A stretch of DNA of 64,000 nucleotides from contig CAYWFU010000001.1 in assembly GCA_964457585.1 (NCBI GenBank), forward strand, positions 1 to 64,000, written 5' to 3'. How positions within the stretch are numbered: position 1 is the first letter of the stretch; the number at the start of each line of letters is the position of its first letter. Positions 36,288-44,317 of the stretch are shown here, one piece after another. The stretch is from CAYWFU01 sp964457585 (lineage in GTDB: Bacteria; JACRDZ01). A model generated the notes under the pieces. That model had not been told where the DNA came from, ran no database searches, and saw only the letters and a program-made list of their open reading frames with translations. A program made the translations under genes and the position numbers.

Positions 36288-37118
36288 GTGCTAGAAAAAA
36301 AAGTGACATGGCAGGAAAAAGATGGAATTAAATATTTAAAATTTGATAATCTGGAACTTAATGGTATTTATTCTCAAGGAGTAACATCCCGTTTAGGCGG
36401 TGTTAGTTCTTCTCCATATGCAAGTCTGAATTTAGGTTATTTTACCGGTGATTCAGATAAAAATGTTGCTGAAAACAGACAGCGTATGTGTAGAGCGTTA
36501 AATCTTATAAATACAAAAATGATTGCAGCTGATCAAATTCACAGCAATAGAGTATCAATTGTTTCAGATAAAGGAGTAAATGGCGGGTGGGAAGATCCGC
36601 GTCGTGCTGTGAGGATGTCAGATGCAGTTATTACATCTCTCCGCAATCTGACTCTAATTATTACATCTGCAGATTGTGTCCCAATTTTAATCTACGATCA
36701 AAAAAAAGAAGTAATTGCGGCTGTTCATGCAGGATGGAAGGGAACAGGATTGGAAATTACTAAAAAAACAATTGGTCAGATGATACAAAATTTTAAAACA
36801 AATCCTGAAGACTGCCAGATTGCATTGGGTCCAAGTATCGGGATTTGCTGTTATACTGTTGATATAAAAGTAATAGATTTTTTCCGATCAAGATTTTCAT
36901 ACTGGCGTGAAATTTTTAATCTGGAAAAAAATACACTTGGCAAATTGAATCTTGCAGAAGCTAATCGCAGGCAATTAATGGAAGCCGGCGTTCCAGATAA
37001 AAATATTGCAAATGCAGGAATATGCACCTCATGCAGTTCAGATTTATTTTTCTCTTATCGCAAAGAGAATGGAAATACAGGACGGCAGATGAGCTTTATA
37101 ACATTAGCTCCAAAATGA
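36288..37118 (+). CDS. pgeF: PgeF/LACC1-family protein (YfiH; polyphenol oxidase / purine nucleoside phosphorylase-like)
   Basis: The 276-aa product starts at a GTG behind AGGAGA. It carries the family's zinc-site residues: His in DQIHSNRV, Cys in TSADCVPIL and His in AAVHAGWKGT. It also has the phosphate/substrate stretch ALGPSIGICCYTV and a C-terminal CTSCSSDLFFSYRKENGNTG RQMSF segment. E. coli PgeF (YfiH) corrects mis-incorporated L-Ser in muropeptide precursors; eukaryotic and other bacterial members have purine nucleoside activities. Which applies here cannot be read from the sequence. Confidence 0.9.
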   Translation: MLEKKVTWQEKDGIKYLKFDNLELNGIYSQGVTSRLGGVSSSPYASLNLGYFTGDSDKNVAENRQRMCRALNLINTKMIAADQIHSNRVSIVSDKGVNGGWEDPRRAVRMSDAVITSLRNLTLIITSADCVPILIYDQKKEVIAAVHAGWKGTGLEITKKTIGQMIQNFKTNPEDCQIALGPSIGICCYTVDIKVIDFFRSRFSYWREIFNLEKNTLGKLNLAEANRRQLMEAGVPDKNIANAGICTSCSSDLFFSYRKENGNTGRQMSFITLAPK

Positions 37119-37138
37119 TTTTGTGTTTTTTTATTATT

Positions 37139-37193
37139 TGTAGTTGCTTGATTTATCAAGCTTTTTTTATGTTCGATAAATCGAACAACTACA
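37139..37193 (+). terminator. Rho-independent terminator inside a double-hairpin repeat
   Basis: GCTTGATTTATCAAGC (37146-37161) is followed by seven T, a good terminator for pgeF. Next to it is GTTCGATAAATCGAAC (37171-37186), and both are enclosed by TGTAGTTG (37139-37146) and CAACTACA (37186-37193). The same TGTAGTTGC/GCAACTACA words recur at 62149, so the terminator is carried by a dispersed palindromic repeat. Confidence 0.7.
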
Positions 37194-37228
37194 TTTTTAT
37201 CCTTCTGTAGCTAATATAGTTCTTTCTT

Positions 37229-38207
37229 TTAAAGTTTTTTCTGTGCTTCAGTTATCCAATTCTTACCTAGCAAAGGTGTTAACAAACTTATAACGAATTC
37301 TCTTTGTGAGGATTCAAGCCTTTCCAATTCCTTAAGCCCGGAATTTATATTACCATCAATAATATTTTTATATATTCTTCCAGAAATAAAATAAGGAGAA
37401 AGAATTTTAACAATTTTTTTATTTTCTTCTTTATCAAGTAAAGATTCTAACTGAACAACTGCTTTTGATTCTTTTTTTATAATTAATTCCTGAAGTATTA
37501 AAGCCAGTATTTCAACAAGCATTTCTTCGGGAAACTTTTTAGATTCTGTTAATATTTTATCAAGTATTTCGCCAGCAATCTGTTTATTATCAACAAGAAG
37601 GTTGTAAAGAAGATTATTTGATAATAAATATAAGTATAATATATTTTTCTTTAGGTTATTATTTTCAATATTTTTAGTAATTTTTTCATTTTTTTTATGA
37701 TCGAGATTTTTAAATATAATAGGAAGATACAGCGCGTTATTTTTTTCAAGGTCTAGTTTACTTAAAATTGAAATTAATCTTGATGAAGTTTGGTTATTTA
37801 AAAGATGTGGAAGAAAAAAATATGGATTAAGTTCAATGGCTTTCTTATAACATTCATTTGCTTCTTCATGCTTCTCAAGATAATCCAATGCAATACCTTT
37901 GTCATTCCATGCATTAGCATTATTAGGATTAAGCTCTGTTGCTTTATTATAGCAGTTAATTGCTTCTTCATATTTCCCAAGATTACCTAATGCAATACCT
38001 TTGTTATACCATGCTTTATCATCATTAGGATGAAGCTCTATTACTTTATTATAACAGTTAATTTCTTCTTCATATTTTCCGAAATTTCCTAGTACAATAC
38101 CTTTATTCCCCCATGCACTACAATTATTAGGATTAAGCTCTATTACTTTATCATAGCAGTTAATTGCTTCTTCATATTTCCCAAGATTACCTAATGCAAT
38201 ACCTTTG
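37229..38207 (-). CDS. C-terminal part of the TPR ATPase (after the assembly gap)
   Basis: This frame runs out of the N gap with the phase lost because the gap is exactly 100 N. It encodes four more 34-residue TPR units (KGIALGNLGKYEEAINCYDK, NKGIVLGNFGKYEEEINCYN and so on), then a non-repeat helical C-terminal domain of about 200 residues (FKNLDHKKNEKITKNIENNN, LLYNLLVDNKQIAGEILDKI, LLTPLLGKNWITEAQKKL). It should be read as the 3' end of the gene beginning at 40262. The C-terminal domain is unknown to me. Confidence 0.75.
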
Positions 38208-38830
38208 NNNNNNNNNNNNNNNNNNNNNNNNNNNNNNNNNNNNNNNNNNNNNNNNNNNNNNNNNNNNNNNNNNNNNNNNNNNNNNNNNNNNNNNNNNNNN
38301 NNNNNNNTTATACCATGCTTTATCATCATTAGGATTAAGCTCTATTGCTTTATCATAACATTCAATTGCTTCTTCATGCTTCTCAAGATTACCTAATGCG
38401 ACACCTTTATTATTCCATACATTTTCATTATTGGAATTAATCTCTATTACTTTGTTATAACAGCTAATTTCTTCCTCATATTTCCCAAGACAACCTAATA
38501 TGATACCTTTAATATACCATGCATTATCATCATTAGGATTTATCTCTATTACTTTGTTACAACATTCAATTGCTTCCTCATACTTCCCGAGATTACATAA
38601 TGCAATACCTTTGTTATTCCATGCACTATCATCATTTGGATTTATCTCTATTACTTTATTATAGCAGTCAATTGATTCCTCATATTTCCCAAGTTTATTT
38701 AATACACAACCTTTGTTATACCATGCGTTATCATCATTAAGATTAATCTCTATTACTTTATTATAGCAGTCAATTGATTCCTCATATTTCCCAAGATCAA
38801 ACAATTCATTCCCTTTTTCATTCCAATCTT
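37830..38830. repeat. Tandem 102-bp TPR repeats, interrupted by the gap
   Basis: At least nine near-identical 102-bp units (34 residues each, consensus NKGIALGNLGKYEEAIxCYN followed by KVIEINPNDDxAWY) lie head to tail, five before and four after the N run. The high DNA identity between units explains the assembly failure and implies recent repeat expansion or contraction. Confidence 0.85.
38208..38307. other. Assembly gap (100 N)
   Basis: The run is exactly 100 N, a conventional size for a gap of unknown length. It lies inside the tandem TPR repeats, so the true number of repeats is unknown. Confidence 0.99.
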
Positions 38831-40262
38831 CTTCATCCCCTGATTTTTCTTTTTTCATGAATCTTTCTGGTTCAAAAGACGTTAGCTCTGCTTCCTGCAT
38901 TCTCTTTTCAAAAACAGATATTCTCTCTTTTGCTTTACAATATAAGCTGTAAAACATATCTTCTTCGGGTATTTCATTAACTCGTTGTTCAAGTTCATCT
39001 TTAGTAAAAAGTATTGCAAAAAAATCTGCAATAAAACTCCATTTTTCATCAATCGAAGCACCTTTTCTCCATTTAAGCCATAATCCAAGCAGAGGTTCTG
39101 TGGGAATATAAAATTGCTCCCTACCCTTTGTAACTTTTGCGGATCGGATATATTTTTTTTCTAACAATCTCTTTAAATAAGTAGAAAGTTCATTCGTAAC
39201 AATATCTGTTCCTGATGCAATATTTTTTGGCTGAGAGGAAGAATCAGCAATGGCAATGAATTCAAGCACTCGTCGCTCCTTTGCCGATAAACTCCATAAT
39301 CGTTCTTTATAAATTTCTGTTAATTTTTCAAACAACTCTGACATTAAAGATATGGATTCATTTTTAAATGTTTCTTTTTCTTTATCTTGAATATTTTTCC
39401 CGCATTCTGCCATGCCAATTTCATAAAGAGGATATATCATTCTTGGGATACCGCCTGAAAGAAAAACAATTGCCTGAATTAATCTTTTTCTTTTCATTCC
39501 AAAAGGAGTATTAAAAAATTCAGTGAGACATTTATATTCTTTAGAATAAAATTCGGTTATTTTTGTTAAAAGTTCAAATATCTCGTCAGTATTGAGGAGT
39601 TCCAATGAATGAAGCCTGAAATAACCATATACAGGGCTATTATATTTTTGCAGGTCTTCAAATATACTTACTGATGTTGCGATAATCATTAAGAAATTGG
39701 ATCTATTTATGAGACTGAAAAAATCCTGTTTATCTTTTTCCGCCATATCTTTAAAAATGTGATCCAGATTTTCAATCATCAATAGAACAATTTTCTCTTT
39801 TTCAAAAATCTGTTTCAATGCAGATACACATTTATTGAATTTTTCTTTTTTATTTTTTGTATTCTCGATTTTTTTTAACATTAATTCGGCTAAAGAAGAA
39901 ATATTTTCATCTGCAAGAGTTCTTTGTGATTGTCTGGATATTTCCTTGATTGCTATCTGCAATATATCAGTTGTAGAATGTGCGCTAAACAACTCTTCGG
40001 GAAGAATAACAGGAAGCCATTTATTGGTTAACAATGTATCTTCTTTTATTGCATAAAAAATGTTCCATAAAAGATGAGTTTTTCCTATTCCCTGCGGTCC
40101 ATAAAAAAGATGATGCTGAGGAAAATCATCTTGTTTTAAAGTTTGCAGTTCTTTGATTATAAGAGCGCATAGTTCAATCCTCTGCTTTCCAACAAATAAT
40201 TTTTTTAAATTTTCCGAAGATTCAATTGCCGGATGATAACGGCTTATAAATAATTCACTCAT
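38308..40262 (-). CDS. Archaeal-type/ORC-like ATPase with winged helix and tandem TPRs (N-terminal part)
   Basis: About 650 residues are visible before the gap. There is a P-loop GPQGIGKTH near 55, a Walker B-like strand KIVLLMIENLDHIF near 175, and a long AAA lid. A winged helix follows at roughly 325-405 (ERRVLEFIAIADSSSQPKNI, LSTYLKRLLEKKYIRSAKV). TPR units start near residue 485. This arrangement (NTPase, winged helix, TPR sensor) is STAND-like, as in signalling or defence NTPases where the TPRs sense a ligand. The upstream ATPase gene ends 8 bp before this start, so the two form an operon. I do not recognise the pair as a named system. Confidence 0.75.
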
Positions 40263-40270
40263 ATTTTTTC

Positions 40271-41932
40271 CTATCTAACCGGATACCTTGTCCAGAAATC
40301 TTTAAATAATTTTAGACGAAAAGAAATAATTCCATGTTCTTCTTTTATTAAAAGATCATCGCTGAGCCGCTCAAGCAGATCACTATAGTCTTCATTTGAC
40401 CATGTATTTATTGGAGAAATACTTTTAAAATATTCTTTTGGTTTTGCTTGCTTAGTAAGCTCTGCAAGAAGATTGTAGGCTGCTTTTGGTTTATCCCCCG
40501 GATATCTTTTCGGAAAGTCATGGAACTCACGTAAAAGATTATTTCCTGTGATTTCCAAAAATTCTTTATCATAAACTTCCTGTGGAGTAATATTGTTTTT
40601 ATTATTTTTAAATTTTGATTCTTTCCATATTGAAACAAAAGCATGAATAAGATAAGGTACTTGTTCACCCAGAAGTTCACATGCATCTTCAATATCTTTT
40701 TTAGTAACATGAATTTCAGAATTAAAAAGAAGTTCTTCAAATAGTATCATGCCATTAATCTTACTTAGCGGTGGTATTGATATTTTTTCAAAACAATCTA
40801 AAATATTACTTCTGTTTCCAATGATTCTTGCTTCCGAATCACTACTTGCAGATATAAAACGGATATTTTTTCTTTTGCAAAGATTTTCAAAAAGCAGAAA
40901 AAAACATTTTAATTCATCATCGTTTTCTTTTATGTTTCTTAAAAAATCAGCAAATTCATCCATAAGAATAAGATAATTTTTATTTATTTCAAATAAATGT
41001 TCTATTGTATTAAATAAATCTTCTTTTGCTTCTTTTTCTTTGTTTTCTCTTATGTCTTCTCTCTCAACTTCATTTTTATCTTTTGATAATGAATAAGCTA
41101 TTGTACCTATAAAAGCTGTGCAAGAATGTATATTTCTTAGTTGAACAAAAAATGGGAGGAAGCTGTTAAATGGTTTTTCAGAAAGTACATGCATGATTGA
41201 TGTTTTACCCATTGCTCTTGGCGCATGCAAAGACACATGTTTGCTAATCAATTTTTCTTTAATTTCATTAATGATTTTTTCTCTTCCAATAACTTCTTCC
41301 TCAGGAGGAAGAATTCTAATTCGTATTGGGAAATTCGGTATTTTTTTACTATTCTTAAGCCAATTTAAATGTCTAAAAAGCCTCTCTTCATTAAAAACAT
41401 TATCAAAATAAAAATATTCTGAAATATTTTTTACCTCACAATGTCCTTTGGGAGTAGAAGATAAGAGTTCAATTTCTAGATTTTCTTTTTTAGCAAATTT
41501 TTCTGCAGATTCTGAACATAAAAAATAAGCAGATGTAATCATTGCATCATCAATTTTATTTAACATTAATTTTAGAAACTCATCTGAACGCATATTTTTA
41601 AGGTCTTTTTTATTAATATCTTTGGGGATTTTGTTTTCTTCACTCTCACTTAACCATCTAAAAATTTTATCTTTTATAGATTTGCAGGATTTAATACTAT
41701 TTTTATTTGTCGGAATTTGATATGCAATTCGGTTTTGTTCTTGAAATATTTTTTCATTTAGCTTGTCAACAAATTCAGAGAGTTTTTCATTAACTAAAGT
41801 TTGATATGCAACTCGCCATGAATTTAATAATAGATTTAGATTTTTATGCCAATCAGAATCAAACTTTAAATCATCTGGAAGATATTTAATAATCTCTTTA
41901 TATTTCCCTATTTCATCACTCATTGTTTTCAC
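40271..41932 (-). CDS. AAA-type ATPase, first gene of the two-ATPase operon
   Basis: This 553-aa protein has an N-terminal helical domain of about 200 residues (DWHKNLNLLLNSWRVAYQTL, then KSIKDKIFRWLSESEENKIP) with no family I can name. An ATPase domain follows, with a P-loop APRAMGKTS (237-245), Walker B YLILMDEFADF (~318) and an ISASSDSEA sensor, and a C-terminal winged-helix-like segment (KPKAAYNLLAELTKQ...YSDLLERLSDDLLIKEE). It resembles 'ATPase domain, archaeal type' (PF01637) proteins. The promoter has an ATTATAAACA dyad just downstream. Together with the TPR ATPase it may form a sensor/effector complex; that is inference from gene order. Confidence 0.7.
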   Translation of the reverse strand: MKTMSDEIGKYKEIIKYLPDDLKFDSDWHKNLNLLLNSWRVAYQTLVNEKLSEFVDKLNEKIFQEQNRIAYQIPTNKNSIKSCKSIKDKIFRWLSESEENKIPKDINKKDLKNMRSDEFLKLMLNKIDDAMITSAYFLCSESAEKFAKKENLEIELLSSTPKGHCEVKNISEYFYFDNVFNEERLFRHLNWLKNSKKIPNFPIRIRILPPEEEVIGREKIINEIKEKLISKHVSLHAPRAMGKTSIMHVLSEKPFNSFLPFFVQLRNIHSCTAFIGTIAYSLSKDKNEVEREDIRENKEKEAKEDLFNTIEHLFEINKNYLILMDEFADFLRNIKENDDELKCFFLLFENLCKRKNIRFISASSDSEARIIGNRSNILDCFEKISIPPLSKINGMILFEELLFNSEIHVTKKDIEDACELLGEQVPYLIHAFVSIWKESKFKNNKNNITPQEVYDKEFLEITGNNLLREFHDFPKRYPGDKPKAAYNLLAELTKQAKPKEYFKSISPINTWSNEDYSDLLERLSDDLLIKEEHGIISFRLKLFKDFWTRYPVR

Positions 41933-41943
41933 CTATTTATTAT

Positions 41944-41983
41944 ATTATAAACAAAATTGATTATAAACACTTTTGTTTATAAT
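41944..41983. promoter_or_regulatory. Three-half-site operator for the two-ATPase operon
   Basis: ATTATAAACA occurs at 41944-41953 and 41960-41969, and its exact inverse TGTTTATAAT at 41974-41983. The last two form a perfect 10-bp dyad with a 4-bp spacer; the first is a direct copy 16 bp away. All lie just downstream of the promoter, a repressor position. No regulator gene is adjacent, so one of the winged-helix ATPases or a distant regulator may bind. Confidence 0.6.
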
Positions 41984-41986
41984 TAA

Positions 41987-42015
41987 CTTATAACATAAAT
42001 AGTAAGTCATGTCAA
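41987..42015 (-). promoter_or_regulatory. Promoter of the two-ATPase operon
   Basis: Minus strand TTGACA (42010-42015), 17-bp spacer and TATAAG (41987-41992), followed by the three-half-site operator and an AGGTG ribosome site before the ATG at 41932. Confidence 0.65.
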
Positions 42016-42041
42016 GTTTTTAATAATCCTTCTCGTTGATG

Positions 42042-42225
42042 TATACTCAAACTAATCAGGTTTGCGAATTTAGAATGCTCATATGTGCTTCAGATTGGAA
42101 CGATCTGATTGAGCAAAACCACAGGTGTAGTTTTAATTACATTGAGGATTTTGTGAATGAAGATCGTTTCAAGATGGAGTACAGAGGGGCGTTATAAATT
42201 CGCAAACCTGATTAGTTTGAGTATA
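42042..42225. mobile_element. 184-bp MITE with 31-bp perfect terminal inverted repeats
   Basis: The first 31 bp (42042-42072, starting TATACTCAAACTAATCAGG) are exactly inverted at 42195-42225. The 122-bp interior has no ORF. It separates the two-ATPase operon from ptsI. A related solo arm lies at 3335. The flanks show no convincing target duplication beyond an AT-rich context. No transposase is present. Confidence 0.75.
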
Positions 42226-42312
42226 AATAAATTACAGGGATGTTTGCAGGTATTTCTATTATAGTGTTAGAAAAAACTTCCGCAACTAATATACTGCTTA
42301 TCGAACGTTATA

Positions 42313-44028
42313 CTACTTTTTTGCATTATCCGATAATTTTAATGCTTTTATTGTTAACTCATTTGCCAGCTTAAATGAATTGGTGCGTATTATTTTTTTA
42401 ATTTCCGGGATCATAACTGGACTCATACTAAATTCTTTTAACCCCATACCTATAAGAATTAGTGTTGCTATTGGATCTCCAGCCATTTCGCCGCACATAC
42501 TAACTCCAATATTATAAGTTTTAGCGGCATCTACAATATTTTTTATCAGTCGCAATACTGCCGGATGCAATGGCTCATAAAGATAAGCAACTTTTTCATT
42601 AGCTCTTTCTACAGCTAAAGTATATTGTATTAAATCATTTGTGCCAATACTAAAAAAATCAACTTCCTGTGCTAATAAATCGGCAATCATTGCAGCTGAA
42701 GGGATCTCAATCATTACTCCGATTTTTATTTCTTCATCAAAAGGGATTTTTTTACTGCGCAGCTCTTCTTTTGCTTCGTTTAAAATATTTTTTACTTTTT
42801 TAAGCTCATCCAGTCCTGAAATCATCGGAAATAAAATTTGTATGTTTTTTAATATACTTGCTCTTAAAATAGCTCTCAATTGTGTTTTAAACATGTCTAT
42901 ATTCTGCAGGCACAATCTTATAGCGCGAAGTCCTAAAAATGGATTCATTTCCCCTGATACATCTATTGAGGATATGAATTTATCGCCACCAATATCCAAT
43001 GTTCTGATGACTACAGGACGCGGGGCCATCTTAACAACAACTTCCCGAAATGCATTTAACTGTTCTTCCTCTGTCGGCAGATCCTCACGATTCATAAAAA
43101 GGAATTCAGTTCGATAGAGCCCTATCCCTAAAGCACCATGTTCTATTACAGAGTCAACTTCTTCAGGGAATTCTATATTAGCATGCAAAAATACAGTATG
43201 ATTATCAATTGTAATGGCAGGCAGATCTTTTAATTTAGCCAGTTCCTTTTCAACCTTTTCCTGCTTTTCCTGTAATAATTTATATTTTTTTATTGTTGCC
43301 GGACGGGGATTTATAACAACGATACCTTCATTACCATCAACTATTAATATATCATTTGTAAATACTTCACGGGTTATAACCTCCAGACCAACTACCGCAG
43401 GAATTTCTAATGAACGGGCCATAATAGCAGTATGAGATGTTTTCCCTCCAATATCAGTTATAAAACCAGCAACTTTTTCCTTATGCATCATTGCAGTATC
43501 TGACGGTGACAAATCATATGAAACTATAATTACATCTTTTTCAACTGTATCTAATGAAGCATGTTTTTCACCTAACAAATTACGCAATAATCTATTACTG
43601 ACATCTTCAATATCGCTTAATCGTTCTTTTAAATACCCATCATTCATTTTTGAAAATATATTTGAAATTTTTTCTAATACTTTAGTTAGGATATATTCTA
43701 CGTTTAGTCTTTCTTCCTGAACACGCTGAATGGTTTCCTGAACAAGCATTGGATCTTCTAATAAAAGAAGATGTGCCTGAAAAATATGCGCATGTTTTTC
43801 ATCTATTTCACGTATTATCTTTTGCTGTAAACCGACAAGTTGTTTTCGTGTATTAATTATCGCATTTTTAAATCTTTCTATTTCTTTAGGGATATCTTCA
43901 TTTGCAATAATCTTTTTTTCAATTTTAAAAGTTTTTTTGCTTAAACTATATGCTTTACCAATTACTATCCCTGAAGATGCAGGAATACCTTTAACAATTT
44001 TTTCTTTTTTTTCTATATCTTTTTCCAT
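42313..44028 (-). CDS. ptsI: Phosphoenolpyruvate-protein phosphotransferase (PTS enzyme I)
   Basis: This 571-aa protein has the full EI layout: N-terminal HPr-binding and phospho-His domain with the active His in DIGGKTSHTAIMARS (about residue 199), and a C-terminal PEP-binding barrel with GIGLYRTEFLFM, VIRTLDIGGDK, FFSIGTNDLIQYT and the Cys of VSMCGEMAGD. It takes phosphate from PEP and passes it to HPr. It lies 11 bp downstream of ptsH at the end of the cluster. No EIIC permease is in the window, so a regulatory phosphorelay ending on the ptsN product is likely. Confidence 0.97.
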   Translation of the reverse strand: MEKDIEKKEKIVKGIPASSGIVIGKAYSLSKKTFKIEKKIIANEDIPKEIERFKNAIINTRKQLVGLQQKIIREIDEKHAHIFQAHLLLLEDPMLVQETIQRVQEERLNVEYILTKVLEKISNIFSKMNDGYLKERLSDIEDVSNRLLRNLLGEKHASLDTVEKDVIIVSYDLSPSDTAMMHKEKVAGFITDIGGKTSHTAIMARSLEIPAVVGLEVITREVFTNDILIVDGNEGIVVINPRPATIKKYKLLQEKQEKVEKELAKLKDLPAITIDNHTVFLHANIEFPEEVDSVIEHGALGIGLYRTEFLFMNREDLPTEEEQLNAFREVVVKMAPRPVVIRTLDIGGDKFISSIDVSGEMNPFLGLRAIRLCLQNIDMFKTQLRAILRASILKNIQILFPMISGLDELKKVKNILNEAKEELRSKKIPFDEEIKIGVMIEIPSAAMIADLLAQEVDFFSIGTNDLIQYTLAVERANEKVAYLYEPLHPAVLRLIKNIVDAAKTYNIGVSMCGEMAGDPIATLILIGMGLKEFSMSPVMIPEIKKIIRTNSFKLANELTIKALKLSDNAKK

Positions 44029-44039
44029 ACTATTTAATC

Positions 44040-44312
44040 CTATTCTTCTTCAAATTTACTTTCAAATAGCATCTCTAAATTTTTTAACATTTCTTCTGCA
44101 TCAGGCCCCTCAATAAAAATATTAATTGTACTTCCAGGTTCCGCAGCTAAAGTAAGAATTCCAAGTACACTTTTTCCATTAACTGTATAGTTATCTTTTG
44201 ATAAAGTAACCTCAGATTTAAATTTATTTGCAACTTGCACCAATTTTGCGGCAGGTCTTGCATGCAATCCTTGTTTATTCTTTAAAACTAATTCTTTTTC
44301 TATTCTCATCAT
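44040..44312 (-). CDS. ptsH: HPr phosphocarrier protein
   Basis: This 90-aa protein has the phospho-His in KQGLHARPAAKLV (His15 of the standard numbering; 17 if the first of two ATGs is used) and the regulatory Ser in NGKSVLGILTLAA (Ser46 equivalent). Both sites are present, and hprK, the kinase/phosphorylase that acts on Ser46, is in the same cluster. HPr here can therefore be modified by EI and by HprK. The 5-bp gap from the GH57 gene suggests one transcript. Confidence 0.96.
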   Translation of the reverse strand: MMRIEKELVLKNKQGLHARPAAKLVQVANKFKSEVTLSKDNYTVNGKSVLGILTLAAEPGSTINIFIEGPDAEEMLKNLEMLFESKFEEE

Positions 44313-44317
44313 TTAAT

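Noticed and set aside
37800..38830. Tandem repeats as a CRISPR array
   Set aside because: The 102-bp units are contiguous and in frame as 34-residue TPRs, with no spacers.
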